A stretch of 64,000 nt of DNA from Lentzea waywayandensis (GTDB taxonomy: Bacteria; Actinomycetota; Actinomycetes; Mycobacteriales; Pseudonocardiaceae): the NCBI RefSeq assembly GCF_900115955.1, contig NZ_FOYL01000002.1, positions 1,229,742-1,293,741 of the forward strand, given 5' to 3'. A program made the position numbers and the translations under genes. The first letter of the stretch is position 1. Each line of letters opens with the position of its first letter. The notes beneath the pieces are model-generated. The model did no database searches. It saw only the letters and a program-made list of their open reading frames with translations, and was not told the origin of the DNA. Shown one piece after another: positions 40,601 to 47,738 of this stretch.

Positions 40601-41066
40601 CGCAGAAGTTCTGCCAGACCTGCTCGTGGAGAATTTCACAGCGTTGCCCTCGATCGTGCGACTGTGGGCAACCGCGAAATCTCAGGACATCCGGGTAGAC
40701 GACTCCTTCCGAGACTTCATCTCACATGCGGAAGCCGCCGCAGGCCGACACAGCGAACACTCTGCAGGAGGCTTTCTGCCAACCGATGCTTTTGAATACC
40801 TGACCTCACCCCAGAAAGTGGAACCGTCATTCGGCGACAGCCTGATCGCCAACCTGTCAATGATCACCAGAAGCGCAGCCGACCAGGTGAGCCCGCTGAT
40901 CATGCTCAAGTTGATCGAACGACTCCGGCGTGAGGCGGCAGAACCCAAGATCAATGGGTTCGCCTTCGACTACGTGAGCAGCCGGACGGTCGAAGACACC
41001 GGCGAAGAGCTTGCAGCGCTGTCAGTACTGCGTGAGCTGGCTCAAGGGGCATCAGAAGGCGACTAG
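37605..41066 (+). CDS. NACHT-domain STAND ATPase, candidate immunity protein
   Basis: A 1153-residue protein. The N-terminal 130 residues (ALFSYEGALRVLGKYDRPWL, LIAAAHTIIAVTSVFDAYRD) resemble the helical N-terminal domains found before bacterial NACHT modules. The NACHT has Walker A LGNPGAGKS (about residues 355-363) and Walker B VILLDGLDELIQ with the extra acidic residue typical of NACHT (426-437). After about residue 650 I see only helical sequence. Bacterial NACHT proteins include anti-phage genes; no nuclease, TIR or protease effector is visible. ATG at 37605 is chosen since GGAGG has 7-nt spacing there. The last third is lower in G+C than its surroundings, hinting at transfer. Confidence 0.85.
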   Translation: MSRPALFSYEGALRVLGKYDRPWLDAADTFLGVGILVGGAIEPDVFSLVDPKNEATACLRKIFDGVTDKLTGLAGRSRHDLIAAAHTIIAVTSVFDAYRDELGEDFDKFKITDREKFRIFGTEPPDRKKESASLPVLASMPVAIPSATRGFYENLNGDLGTFFDQAVQEVHAFINELADVPKRVGEPDFATAVYARVRQTYADHYVELGATIPEFQMWAMLGEHAATRAEFNQKLLETRTESLELFSRWLSQVTPVQTSPRPELRELLSKQAKRILSQPLLRGDSDTSTVDAAFPTVEDGFVAPSYRFTVYREGITFPSSENWWSKNTKPRDGLDAFLAAHLADEESTKRPLLVLGNPGAGKSLLMEVLAARLPADKFAVVRVQLRAVRAQDRVHEQIATALHETLQKRVDWGEVAAECGPDVTPVILLDGLDELIQVSGAHQSTYLRLVQEFQERCGQPTAVVVTSRVLVADRASIPDDVPVVKLEEFDGNRIDRWLDEWNKANNGTAGFQQLRRDSLGQHLELARQPLLLLMLAIYAADPETPPLDNEDFSNAELYRRLIDRFVLRQANKSASPLPKHTVQKLAAKSWLWLGVAAFAMFNRGRQYVTSTELNQDLAAFVPNESTQHTSFDTPVDGADRTVENFFFIHSPKFQGESADRRSYEFLHATFGEFLIADLTMKYLTKLVQVRELAASTYPPMAPPDVPQLYQLLSYQVFATRKPIIEFCQSLFNALPEKQQNDLLGVLSDLIRSFHDRALIDPQPPYRPMPATVVSRLATYSANLTCLRSLLDKVESFPLTELFKLDENPLMPWRSTVHLWKAGVKPDGWDAILSTITITQNGVWHISKVGYLRDMSDLMEARLLGDPVLQGKLCTGSRFVDDDVTSDHKEQALLENLADWLVTISAPDSTGRLIPFEVATLTRLLTDLERGVRLNVRGRSVLINALSREAARLPRNLVERGLKYFLPQTSDDIRLSQADGLGIISMVCAHPDMIRDGVVPAEVLPDLLVENFTALPSIVRLWATAKSQDIRVDDSFRDFISHAEAAAGRHSEHSAGGFLPTDAFEYLTSPQKVEPSFGDSLIANLSMITRSAADQVSPLIMLKLIERLRREAAEPKINGFAFDYVSSRTVEDTGEELAALSVLRELAQGASEGD

Positions 41067-41476
41067 ACATCGAAGCGGTGGCGGGCTGCCTCGATGTCGG
41101 TGAGATAGCGGCTCGTCCAGGCACACATCGCGTCCACGGTCGCCCGCAACGCCTGCCCCGGCTCCGTCAGCGTGTAGTCGACGCGCGGCGGCACCGTCGG
41201 GTGCACAACCCGCGACACAAGCCCGTTGCGCTCCAACAGCCGCAGGTTCTGGGTCAGCATCTTGTGGCTGATGCCGTCCACCTCGGTCTTGAGCTCGGTG
41301 AAGCGCTTCGTCGAGTCGCCGATGGTCTCGACGATCAGCAGCGCCCACTTGTTGGCGATGTCGGAGAAGATCTCGCGGGCCAATGAATCCGCACGGGCCA
41401 GATCGCCGCTGAGCTGCTTGCTCACCTTTTGGTGCCCCACTCTCGGAAAAGTGCGTTCTTCCAGGTCAGCATTCAC
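41063..41476 (-). CDS. HxlR-family regulator
   Basis: A winged-helix regulator of up to 137 residues: DIANKWALLIVETIGDSTKR, ELKTEVDGISHKMLTQNLR, LVSRVVHPTVPPRVDYTLT. HxlR proteins often sense electrophiles or redox stress and repress adjacent oxidoreductase genes. GTG starts at 41476, 41440 and 41425 are possible; none has an ideal ribosome site. The usual Cys before the helix-turn-helix is absent. It diverges from the RidA gene (51-bp gap) and ends 4 nt into the NACHT gene. Confidence 0.85.
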   Translation of the reverse strand: MNADLEERTFPRVGHQKVSKQLSGDLARADSLAREIFSDIANKWALLIVETIGDSTKRFTELKTEVDGISHKMLTQNLRLLERNGLVSRVVHPTVPPRVDYTLTEPGQALRATVDAMCAWTSRYLTDIEAARHRFDV

Positions 41477-41527
41477 TCTCCTACGGTGAGCGAGTAACTG
41501 CAAGAGAGCACACACAGGAGAACCGAA

Positions 41528-41917
41528 ATGGCCGTCACGCTCATCAACCCCGACGCGCTGCCGCAGATCGACGTCTACCACCACGTGGCCGTCGCGAGCG
41601 GCGCGAAGACGATCTACCTGGCCGGGCAGGTCGCCTGGGATGCCGAGCCCGACCTCGCCGTCCAGACCGAGCAGGCCTATGTGAACGTGCACACCGCGCT
41701 CCAGGCCGCTGGGGCGTCGTTCAAGGACCTCGTCAGGGTTCGGGTGTACGTCGTGGGCTGGACGCCGGACAAGATGCCGGAACTGCTCAAGGGAATCGAG
41801 AACGCCATGACGAGGGTCGGCGAGGTCGCCAAGCCGCCGGCCACGTTGATCGGAGTGGCGACGCTGGACGTGCCGGAGCACCTGGTGGAGATCGAGGCGA
41901 CGGCCGTGATCGACTGA
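41528..41917 (+). CDS. RidA-family protein
   Basis: A 129-residue protein of the RidA/YjgF family, which removes reactive enamine/imine intermediates: IYLAGQVAWDAE, QAYVNVHTALQAAGASFKDL, VRVRVYVVGW, PPATLIGVATL. The key Arg near position 105 of classical RidA is replaced by Leu-Ile in PPATLIGV, so deaminase activity is doubtful. The ATG follows AGGAGAA. Divergent from HxlR, its probable regulator. Confidence 0.88.
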   Translation: MAVTLINPDALPQIDVYHHVAVASGAKTIYLAGQVAWDAEPDLAVQTEQAYVNVHTALQAAGASFKDLVRVRVYVVGWTPDKMPELLKGIENAMTRVGEVAKPPATLIGVATLDVPEHLVEIEATAVID

Positions 41918-41936
41918 TTTACCGGCGGCTAACCGG
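41915..41936 (+). promoter_or_regulatory. Shared leader motif of the small secreted proteins, copy 2
   Basis: TGATTTACCGGCGGCTAACC followed by GG, starting at the RidA stop codon; 19 of 22 bases match 32114-32135. It lies 39 nt before the ATG of the second four-cysteine secreted protein. Confidence 0.55.
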
Positions 41937-41975
41937 AAAAGCGCAGGCTCCGAGCCAAACCAGGAGGAGCAACCC

Positions 41976-42392
41976 ATGCGCAAGATTCTGGCTGTGGCGG
42001 CGATCGCGGCAGCGGCGGCCACCGTGCTGACCGGTACCGCCCAGGCCGAGACCAACCCCGCCTGTCCCGGTGCCGGTCAGATCGGGTCGACCGCCTACGT
42101 GAAGAACGGCAGCACGACCGTCGCTTCGGTCAAGCAGTACGCGGGATGCGGCAAGAACTACTCCTACATCTACGTGTGGGACTCGTGGATTGCCAGCCAT
42201 GGCAGGGACTTCACGCTGCGCACGCACATCCAGACGCGCCCGAACCTGACGCACGGGTACAAGACGGGTGCGCGTGGGCAGCAGGAGTTGTGGTCGGGTG
42301 CAGCGGACACGCTCGACGTGTGCACGCGCGCTCACGGTGAGGTCGACGGCAGCAGTTACTTCCTGTTCGCCAAGACCAGCGAGCGTTGCTAG
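41976..42392 (+). CDS. Small secreted four-cysteine protein (copy 2)
   Basis: A 138-residue paralogue of the protein at 32155-32568. Signal peptide MRKILAVAAIAAAAATVLTG with cleavage after AQA; GSTAYVKNG, YAGCGKNYSYIYVWDSW and the four Cys positions including the C-terminal one are conserved, while the central loop differs. The ATG follows AGGAGG. The two copies are 9.8 kb apart with similar leaders, so this is a dispersed family rather than a tandem repeat. Function unknown. Confidence 0.75.
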   Translation: MRKILAVAAIAAAAATVLTGTAQAETNPACPGAGQIGSTAYVKNGSTTVASVKQYAGCGKNYSYIYVWDSWIASHGRDFTLRTHIQTRPNLTHGYKTGARGQQELWSGAADTLDVCTRAHGEVDGSSYFLFAKTSERC

Positions 42393-42820
42393 GACACCGA
42401 GCGGAACTCCACCAGTCCGTCCACCAGCTCCAAGGTGGCGGTGGTGCGCCCGGCCGGACTGTGCCGGTCGGGCCCGTACTCCGGCAGCCGCGTCTTGTTC
42501 ACACGAAGGCTCGTGTCGTACGCACGGACGTGCTGGGGGCATTCGCAGATGCCCGCGAGCGGGGTCGGGCACGTGAAGGCCGTGCGCAGCCGGTCGACAT
42601 CAGGAGCGGACAGGACCGAGGACCAGACCATGACCTCGTCCTCCTCGCCGAACACCACGAAACCGTCGTAGCTGAACGACCGCAGTTCGCCGATCGAGCA
42701 CGCGGAGCAGAACAGCACCCGCGTGTAGTCGTGGCTCCGGTCAAAAGGCCCGCGTTCGCGGATGTTGGCCACGAGTTCCTGCTGACCCGCGCAGATCAGG
42801 CAGAGGTCCGACCACCTCAT
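42389..42820 (-). CDS. Zinc-ribbon-like protein of unknown function
   Basis: A 143-residue protein with paired cysteines C7-x2-C10 and C38-x2-C41, able to bind a zinc ion, and a later Cys cluster (FTCPTPLAGICECP). No DNA-binding or enzyme motif. Its start overlaps the stop of the SPW-type membrane gene (ATGA) and its end overlaps the convergent secreted-protein gene by 4 nt. Family not recognised. Confidence 0.6.
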   Translation of the reverse strand: MRWSDLCLICAGQQELVANIRERGPFDRSHDYTRVLFCSACSIGELRSFSYDGFVVFGEEDEVMVWSSVLSAPDVDRLRTAFTCPTPLAGICECPQHVRAYDTSLRVNKTRLPEYGPDRHSPAGRTTATLELVDGLVEFRSVS

Positions 42821-43182
42821 CGGCGCATGCTGATCAGGAACGCGAGCCCGGCCGACAGGGCGATGAGACCGCCCACAACCAGTTGGTTGAGCCAAACGGC
42901 CGCAGTGCCGCCGTCCGTCCGGATCAGCGCGACGACGATCAGGCCCACCGCCAGGCCGATCGTGATCGGTTGCGCGAGCGGCACGTCCAGCGGCGCCATG
43001 GCCCGCACCATGCCGAGCAGCATCACGACGACGGCCAGGCCCATCGACCACCAGTAGGGCCGGAAAGCGTGCAGTGACGCGCCGAAGTGCAGGACCGGTG
43101 GTGCGGCGATGAGCCACACGCCCGCCAGGAAGGCGGCCACACCGGCCCTGCTCTCGACTGTTCGTCCGTGAAGGTCCCCCAC
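42817..43182 (-). CDS. SPW-repeat-like small membrane protein
   Basis: A 121-residue protein with four hydrophobic segments (AAFLAGVWLIAAPPVL, WWSMGLAVVVMLLGMV, PITIGLAVGLIVVALI, VVGGLIALSAGLAFLI). The WLIAAPPVL/YWW pattern resembles SPW-repeat proteins of unknown function. GTG at 43182 has GAGGTGAG upstream. Coupled to the zinc-ribbon-like gene by a 4-nt overlap. Confidence 0.6.
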   Translation of the reverse strand: MGDLHGRTVESRAGVAAFLAGVWLIAAPPVLHFGASLHAFRPYWWSMGLAVVVMLLGMVRAMAPLDVPLAQPITIGLAVGLIVVALIRTDGGTAAVWLNQLVVGGLIALSAGLAFLISMRR

Positions 43183-43224
43183 GCGAGTAATTCTCACCTC
43201 TCGACGGCCCCGTGGGAACACCCT

Positions 43225-44001
43225 CTATTCGTTCCGGTACGCCTTCATGTTGCGGAGCAACAGGTAGGTGTCCTGCAGTTGCGCGGAGTCGTTGATGCTC
43301 CGGTAGATGCCCCACTTCGGATGTGCCTGGTCACCGCCCAGCCACGTGTCGAAGCCGGAGCGGGAGGCGTTGACGACGGTCGTGCCACCGTCCTTCAGCG
43401 AGTAGCGCAGGCTGCCGGAGTCGGCGACCTTGATCTCGATCTCGACGTCGATCCACTTGTTGCGCAACGGTGCCAGCGGCGTGCTGCCGAGTTTCGCCTG
43501 GCCCGCGCCGAACAGTCTCATCTCGACGGTCTCGGTGGAACCGGAGCGGAACAGCGACATGGTGACCACGGGCGAGGCCACGCTGGTGTGCTTGATCTGG
43601 AAGATGTGCGAGAAGCTGGTGGTGCCCTTCAACGACGTCGGGATGTACATCTGGTAGTTGAAGCGCCAGGTCTCGCCCTTCTTCATGTCGTGGCGGGTGC
43701 TGCCGGTCTGGATCGCGCGCACCTCGTTGCGCTGCCGGTCGGAACCGTCCCGATCGGACTTGTGCATCACGAACCGGTACTGGTCGCTCTCGGCGAAGAT
43801 GTGCGTGGCCGAGGGATGCGAGTTCGATCGGTCGTCCTCGATGCCGACGAACGCCTTCAGGCCGACCGAGCCGGGGTTCGGGGCCCACTTCTGCACGAAC
43901 GCCATCGCACCCACGTCAGCGGAGGCCACACCGGCGGCCAGTGGCGTGGCCGCGACGGCGAGAGCGCCTCGCAGCGCGGTGCGGCGGTTGAACAACTGCA
44001 T
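43225..44001 (-). CDS. Tat-exported polysaccharide-lyase-like protein
   Basis: A 258-residue protein with a twin-arginine signal (NRRTALRGALAVAATPLAAG) cleaved near residue 29. The mature part is a beta-rich jelly-roll-like domain with QRNEVRAIQ, GETWRFNYQMYIPTSL, FSHIFQIKH and KWIDVEIEIKV, matching the heparin-lyase/glucuronan-lyase type of secreted polysaccharide lyases (PF14099-like). It would cut an acidic polysaccharide outside the cell. ATG at 44001 follows GAGGAGG. The palindrome at 44108-44139 may regulate it or the divergent flavoprotein gene. Confidence 0.75.
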   Translation of the reverse strand: MQLFNRRTALRGALAVAATPLAAGVASADVGAMAFVQKWAPNPGSVGLKAFVGIEDDRSNSHPSATHIFAESDQYRFVMHKSDRDGSDRQRNEVRAIQTGSTRHDMKKGETWRFNYQMYIPTSLKGTTSFSHIFQIKHTSVASPVVTMSLFRSGSTETVEMRLFGAGQAKLGSTPLAPLRNKWIDVEIEIKVADSGSLRYSLKDGGTTVVNASRSGFDTWLGGDQAHPKWGIYRSINDSAQLQDTYLLLRNMKAYRNE

Positions 44002-44107
44002 GCGGTTCCTCCTCGAACCAGGGCGGCGGTCCGAGGCAGCGGTGCACACACGATCGGCGACAGACCTCCGACGTGTCAAGGGCTCACATTTGTGGAGAAA
44101 CGGTGCA

Positions 44108-44139
44108 GATCCCGTGAAAGTGTTGCCGGGAACGGGATC
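44108..44139. promoter_or_regulatory. Inverted repeat between divergent genes
   Basis: GATCCCGT (44108-44115) and ACGGGATC (44132-44139) are perfect inverted copies separated by 16 nt, between the lyase-like gene and the flavoprotein gene. Arm length and spacing suit a dimeric regulator bound on one face of the DNA. Confidence 0.45.
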
Positions 44140-44171
44140 CGGCCCGGTGAACGGACCTAGCGTCAGGTGCC

Positions 44172-45203
44172 ATGGACACCGTGGACGTGCTGGTCGTCGG
44201 TGCGGGGCTGGCCGGTCTCAACACCGCGCGCCTGCTCGCGCAGGCGGGCCTCGACGTGGCCGTTTGTGAGCGCAGGACAAGCCTGGAGACCGGCATCCGC
44301 ACGACCGGGATCTTCGTCCGGCGCACCCTCGACGACTACGAGCTTCCCCACCTGGGACCGGCGGTACGGCGCGTGCTGCTCTACCCGCCGTCGCACGAAA
44401 ATCCGGTGGAGCTCGTGAGCACGCGCGACGAGTTCCGCGTCGGCGACATGGAAGGCATCTACGCCGCCGCGGTCAAGGACGCCGAACGGGCGGGTGCGCG
44501 CGTCAGCCTGAACTCCAGTTATCCGGCGAAGTCCGCGAAGGCGCGTTTCACGATCGGTGCGGACGGCGCCCGGTCCACGGTCGCGAAGAACCTCGGCCTC
44601 GACGTCAACCGGCAGCTGATCACCGGTATCGAGGAGGTCTACCCGGTCGCGACCGGCTCGACGCCGACGTTCCACTGCGTGGTCGACCCGCGGATCGCGC
44701 CCGGCTACATCGCCTGGGTGATCGACGACGGCGAGCACGCTCACATCGGGCTGGCGGGCCGCGCCGACCGGTTCAGCGCGCCCCTCCCCCAGCTGCTGCA
44801 ACGCTTCCGCGACAGCTTCCCGGTGCCGGAGCCCGCCGGGCCGGTGAAGCGCCGGGGCGGGCCGATTCCGGTCGGCGGGCTGCTGCGCCGGATCGTGTCG
44901 CCGCAGGGGCTGCTGGTCGGTGACGCGGCGGGCGCGGTCTCGCCGCTCACCGCCGGCGGGCTCGACCCGTGCCTGCGGATGTCCGAGCTCGCGGCCTCGG
45001 TCACGTTCGACTACCTGCGCAGCGGCAACAGGTACGTGCTGGAGCACTACGACGGCGCGGCGATGCGACGCCGCTACCTGCTGCGCTCACAGCTGCGACG
45101 GGGTCTGTCGCTCGTCAGGAGTCCGAACGTCGCCGAGTTCGCGTTCACCATGCTGCGCACGTCGCCTGGAAAAGCCGTGGCCAAGCGGATTCTGTTCAAC
45201 TAG
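44172..45203 (+). CDS. FAD-dependent geranylgeranyl-reductase-type oxidoreductase
   Basis: A 343-residue flavoprotein: FAD site VLVVGAGLAGLNTARLLAQ, central IGADGARSTVAKNLG, and GDAAGAVSPLTAGGLDPCLR near residue 255, the pattern of the geranylgeranyl-reductase family that hydrogenates isoprenoid chains or hydroxylates aromatics. It is shorter than many relatives (about 400). The ATG has a weak upstream site (GTCAGGTGCC). It ends 4 nt into the convergent DUF397 gene. Isoprenoid substrate not evident from neighbours. Confidence 0.85.
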   Translation: MDTVDVLVVGAGLAGLNTARLLAQAGLDVAVCERRTSLETGIRTTGIFVRRTLDDYELPHLGPAVRRVLLYPPSHENPVELVSTRDEFRVGDMEGIYAAAVKDAERAGARVSLNSSYPAKSAKARFTIGADGARSTVAKNLGLDVNRQLITGIEEVYPVATGSTPTFHCVVDPRIAPGYIAWVIDDGEHAHIGLAGRADRFSAPLPQLLQRFRDSFPVPEPAGPVKRRGGPIPVGGLLRRIVSPQGLLVGDAAGAVSPLTAGGLDPCLRMSELAASVTFDYLRSGNRYVLEHYDGAAMRRRYLLRSQLRRGLSLVRSPNVAEFAFTMLRTSPGKAVAKRILFN

Positions 45204-45376
45204 GGCGACTCGGCGACAGCGGCGACGAACACCTTCCATCCGACCGGGGAGAACTGCAGCGCGGGCTCTACGTGCTTGCTGTCACGGACCTGCACGCCGT
45301 TCCGCGTTGGACGCACCTCGACGCAGCTGCTGCAAGTGCCACTGGACAGGGACTTTCTCCATCGAGCCTCAGCCAT
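45200..45376 (-). CDS. DUF397 protein
   Basis: A 58-residue protein with the DUF397 pattern: ARWRKSLSSGTCSSCVEVRP, VQVRDSKHVEPALQFSP, GWKVFVAAV. DUF397 proteins usually stand beside an XRE regulator in actinomycetes and help control development. Here the partner is an NB-ARC/TPR protein, whose last codons overlap the start by 8 nt (ATG 45376; another ATG at 45379). Confidence 0.88.
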   Translation of the reverse strand: MAEARWRKSLSSGTCSSCVEVRPTRNGVQVRDSKHVEPALQFSPVGWKVFVAAVAESP

Positions 45377-47660
45377 CATCACTGTCCTCCTCGGTCTCCG
45401 TCGCGGTGGTGAGGTGTGCTGTCGCCACTCTCTCCCCGGCAACGTCAGAGATCGCCTGGTAGAGGTCCACCGCTCGGCGATGAAAGGGCGCGGCGTCCGG
45501 CCGGCGCCCCAGTTCCTGGTAGGCGACGCCGATGACGTCCAGGGCCTGCGCCTCCACGACGGTGACCTTGAACTGCTGAGCGAGGACGTTCCCCCGTTGC
45601 GCGGAGACGAGTGCTTCCGCCGGACATCCTTCGAGGATCTGCAGCCGGGCAAGCTCGACGTGGATCTCACCTTCGGCGGCGAGGTTGCCGGCGCGACGGG
45701 TGAGCTTGACCGCGTCCTCCAAGGATCTCCTGCACTCGGCGAGCATCCCGAGCTCGCGCTGGGCGATTCCCCGCAACCGCGTCGCCACTGCCTCCACGAC
45801 CACGTCGTCGAGCTGCCGCAGGGTCGGCATCGCGTCCTCGACGCAACTCAGCGTCTTTTCCGGCGAACCGAGTTTCAGGTGCGTCTCGCCGAGGTTGACA
45901 GTCGCGAGCGCCCACATCGACAATCCGCCACCACTCACCTGTTCGGCCTCGATCGTCTGCTCGAACGATTCCCGGGCCTGCTGAAACCGTGCTGCCTCCA
46001 GGTGAACGAGACCCACGCCGTTCGTGACTCGCACTCTGCCGAGACCGTTGTCCAAGGAGTCGAAGACCTCCAATGCCTCCCGGAAGCAGGCGAGTGCTTC
46101 ATCCCAGCGCCGCAACTTCCGGAACTTGATCCCCTGCCGGTCGAGCAGAACGGCTTGCCCGTACCGGTCCCCCGTCCGCCGGGCCGCGGACAGCCCGATC
46201 TGTTCGGCGAGCAACCAGGCATCAGCGGAATCGTGGCTGTCGTAGATGGCCGCGAGAAGGCCCGGCAGCTGCCAGGCGATGTGGTCGAACCTGTTCTGGG
46301 CGGCGGCCCGCACCGCAGCCATGAGATTGGCCTTCTCCTTCGTGTACCAGGCCAATGCCTGCTCACGCCCGGCGAACGCCTCAGGCGCCGAAGGCAGCTC
46401 ACCGATCTCCGCTTCGATCCTCAGGTGCCGGTCGCCACGCGACACCGCGAGGTGAGCCTGCCGCGCCGAACCGAGGTACCAGGTGAGCATCCGAAGAACG
46501 CCCACGCGCTGTTCGTCAGGCGATTCCTCTTGGCGCACCTGATCGACGGCATAGGCGCGCAGCAGGTCGTGCAACTGATAACGGTCAGGGCCGGTCTGCT
46601 CGATCAGATGCCCTGCCAGGAGTACCTCCACTCCGCGGCGCGCGGCGCTCACGGTCAGCCCGGCCAGCGCGGCGACCGCCCCCAGGCCGAACTCCGGGCC
46701 GGGGTGCAGCCCCAGCCGCCGGAAGAGCCGGGCGGCGGTCTGCGGCAGCGCGCGGTACGACCACGCGAACACCGTCCGCACGGCGTCGACCTCGTCGTCG
46801 TCCGCGTTCGACAACGCTCCCCACAACTCGGACTCGTCCCGCAGGTCGTGGATCAGCTCCGACAGGGCCATCCACGGACGAGCAGCCGCTCGTTCCGCGG
46901 CGATCCTCAACGCGAGCGGGAGACGTGCGCATAGTTGCGCGAGCTCGTTCAGCTCGCTCGTTTCGTCGTCGCGGTGTTCCGCAACGAGATTCCGCAGCAA
47001 CGTGACCGCCTCGGCTTCGTTCAGGACGTCGACGGTGAGGCGAACCGCACCGTCTCTCGACACGAGGCCAGGCATGCGGTTCCGGCTCGTCACGAGCAGA
47101 AGGCAGCTTTCCGTGCCCGGCAGCAGCGGACGGACCTGGTTCACCGTCGCCGCGTTGTCCAGCACCACGAGGACACGCCGGTCGGCCACCAGGGATCGGT
47201 ACAGCATGGCCTTGGCCTGCAGATCCGACGGAATGGCATTCGCGCGAACGCCCAGCGCCTGCAAGAACAGGTTCAGCGCGGCCTCAGGTCCCACTGGCGC
47301 GCCTGGGTCGTATCCCCGCAGGTTGATGTAGAGCTGGCCGTCCGGGAAGTGACCGCGCACGCGCTGTGCCCAGTGCACGGCCAACGAGGTCTTGCCCACA
47401 CCAGCGGTTCCCGCGAGGAGCACGACGGCGGGTGCCGCGAACGCGGTCTTCCTCTCTTCGAACACCCGGTCCAAGCGGCGGAGCTCCACGACCCGGTTGA
47501 CGAAGCCCCGCACATCGGCCGGCAGCTGCCGAGGGGGACCCGCGTCCGACGACGACCGGGCCTGGTTGATGTAGAGCCCGCCGTGCACCTCACCGGCCTG
47601 CACCACACTGCCTGCGGCTCCGGACATCTCCGAGCGGACTGTCGGTCGCGGGTCGGTCAT
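45369..47660 (-). CDS. NB-ARC/TPR STAND protein without a helix-turn-helix
   Basis: A 763-residue protein. A short Gly-rich N-terminal motif (GSVVQAGEVHGGLYIN, about residues 17-32) is followed by an NB-ARC ATPase: Walker A LLAGTAGVGKTSLA (about 81-94), RVLVVLDNA, LPLALRIAAERAA, and a winged-helix segment (YQLHDLLRAYA). The C-terminal 330 residues carry tetratricopeptide repeats. Unlike AfsR it lacks a DNA-binding domain, so it should work through a partner; the overlapping DUF397 gene is the best candidate. Signal-sensing regulator or conflict system are both possible. Confidence 0.85.
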   Translation of the reverse strand: MTDPRPTVRSEMSGAAGSVVQAGEVHGGLYINQARSSSDAGPPRQLPADVRGFVNRVVELRRLDRVFEERKTAFAAPAVVLLAGTAGVGKTSLAVHWAQRVRGHFPDGQLYINLRGYDPGAPVGPEAALNLFLQALGVRANAIPSDLQAKAMLYRSLVADRRVLVVLDNAATVNQVRPLLPGTESCLLLVTSRNRMPGLVSRDGAVRLTVDVLNEAEAVTLLRNLVAEHRDDETSELNELAQLCARLPLALRIAAERAAARPWMALSELIHDLRDESELWGALSNADDDEVDAVRTVFAWSYRALPQTAARLFRRLGLHPGPEFGLGAVAALAGLTVSAARRGVEVLLAGHLIEQTGPDRYQLHDLLRAYAVDQVRQEESPDEQRVGVLRMLTWYLGSARQAHLAVSRGDRHLRIEAEIGELPSAPEAFAGREQALAWYTKEKANLMAAVRAAAQNRFDHIAWQLPGLLAAIYDSHDSADAWLLAEQIGLSAARRTGDRYGQAVLLDRQGIKFRKLRRWDEALACFREALEVFDSLDNGLGRVRVTNGVGLVHLEAARFQQARESFEQTIEAEQVSGGGLSMWALATVNLGETHLKLGSPEKTLSCVEDAMPTLRQLDDVVVEAVATRLRGIAQRELGMLAECRRSLEDAVKLTRRAGNLAAEGEIHVELARLQILEGCPAEALVSAQRGNVLAQQFKVTVVEAQALDVIGVAYQELGRRPDAAPFHRRAVDLYQAISDVAGERVATAHLTTATETEEDSDDG

Positions 47661-47738
47661 CGGTCCAGAATCGCCGCAGGCCCGATCCCTGACTACTCAG
47701 GCGGGTCAGATGGCCACTATCTGTCCATGACCGAATGG

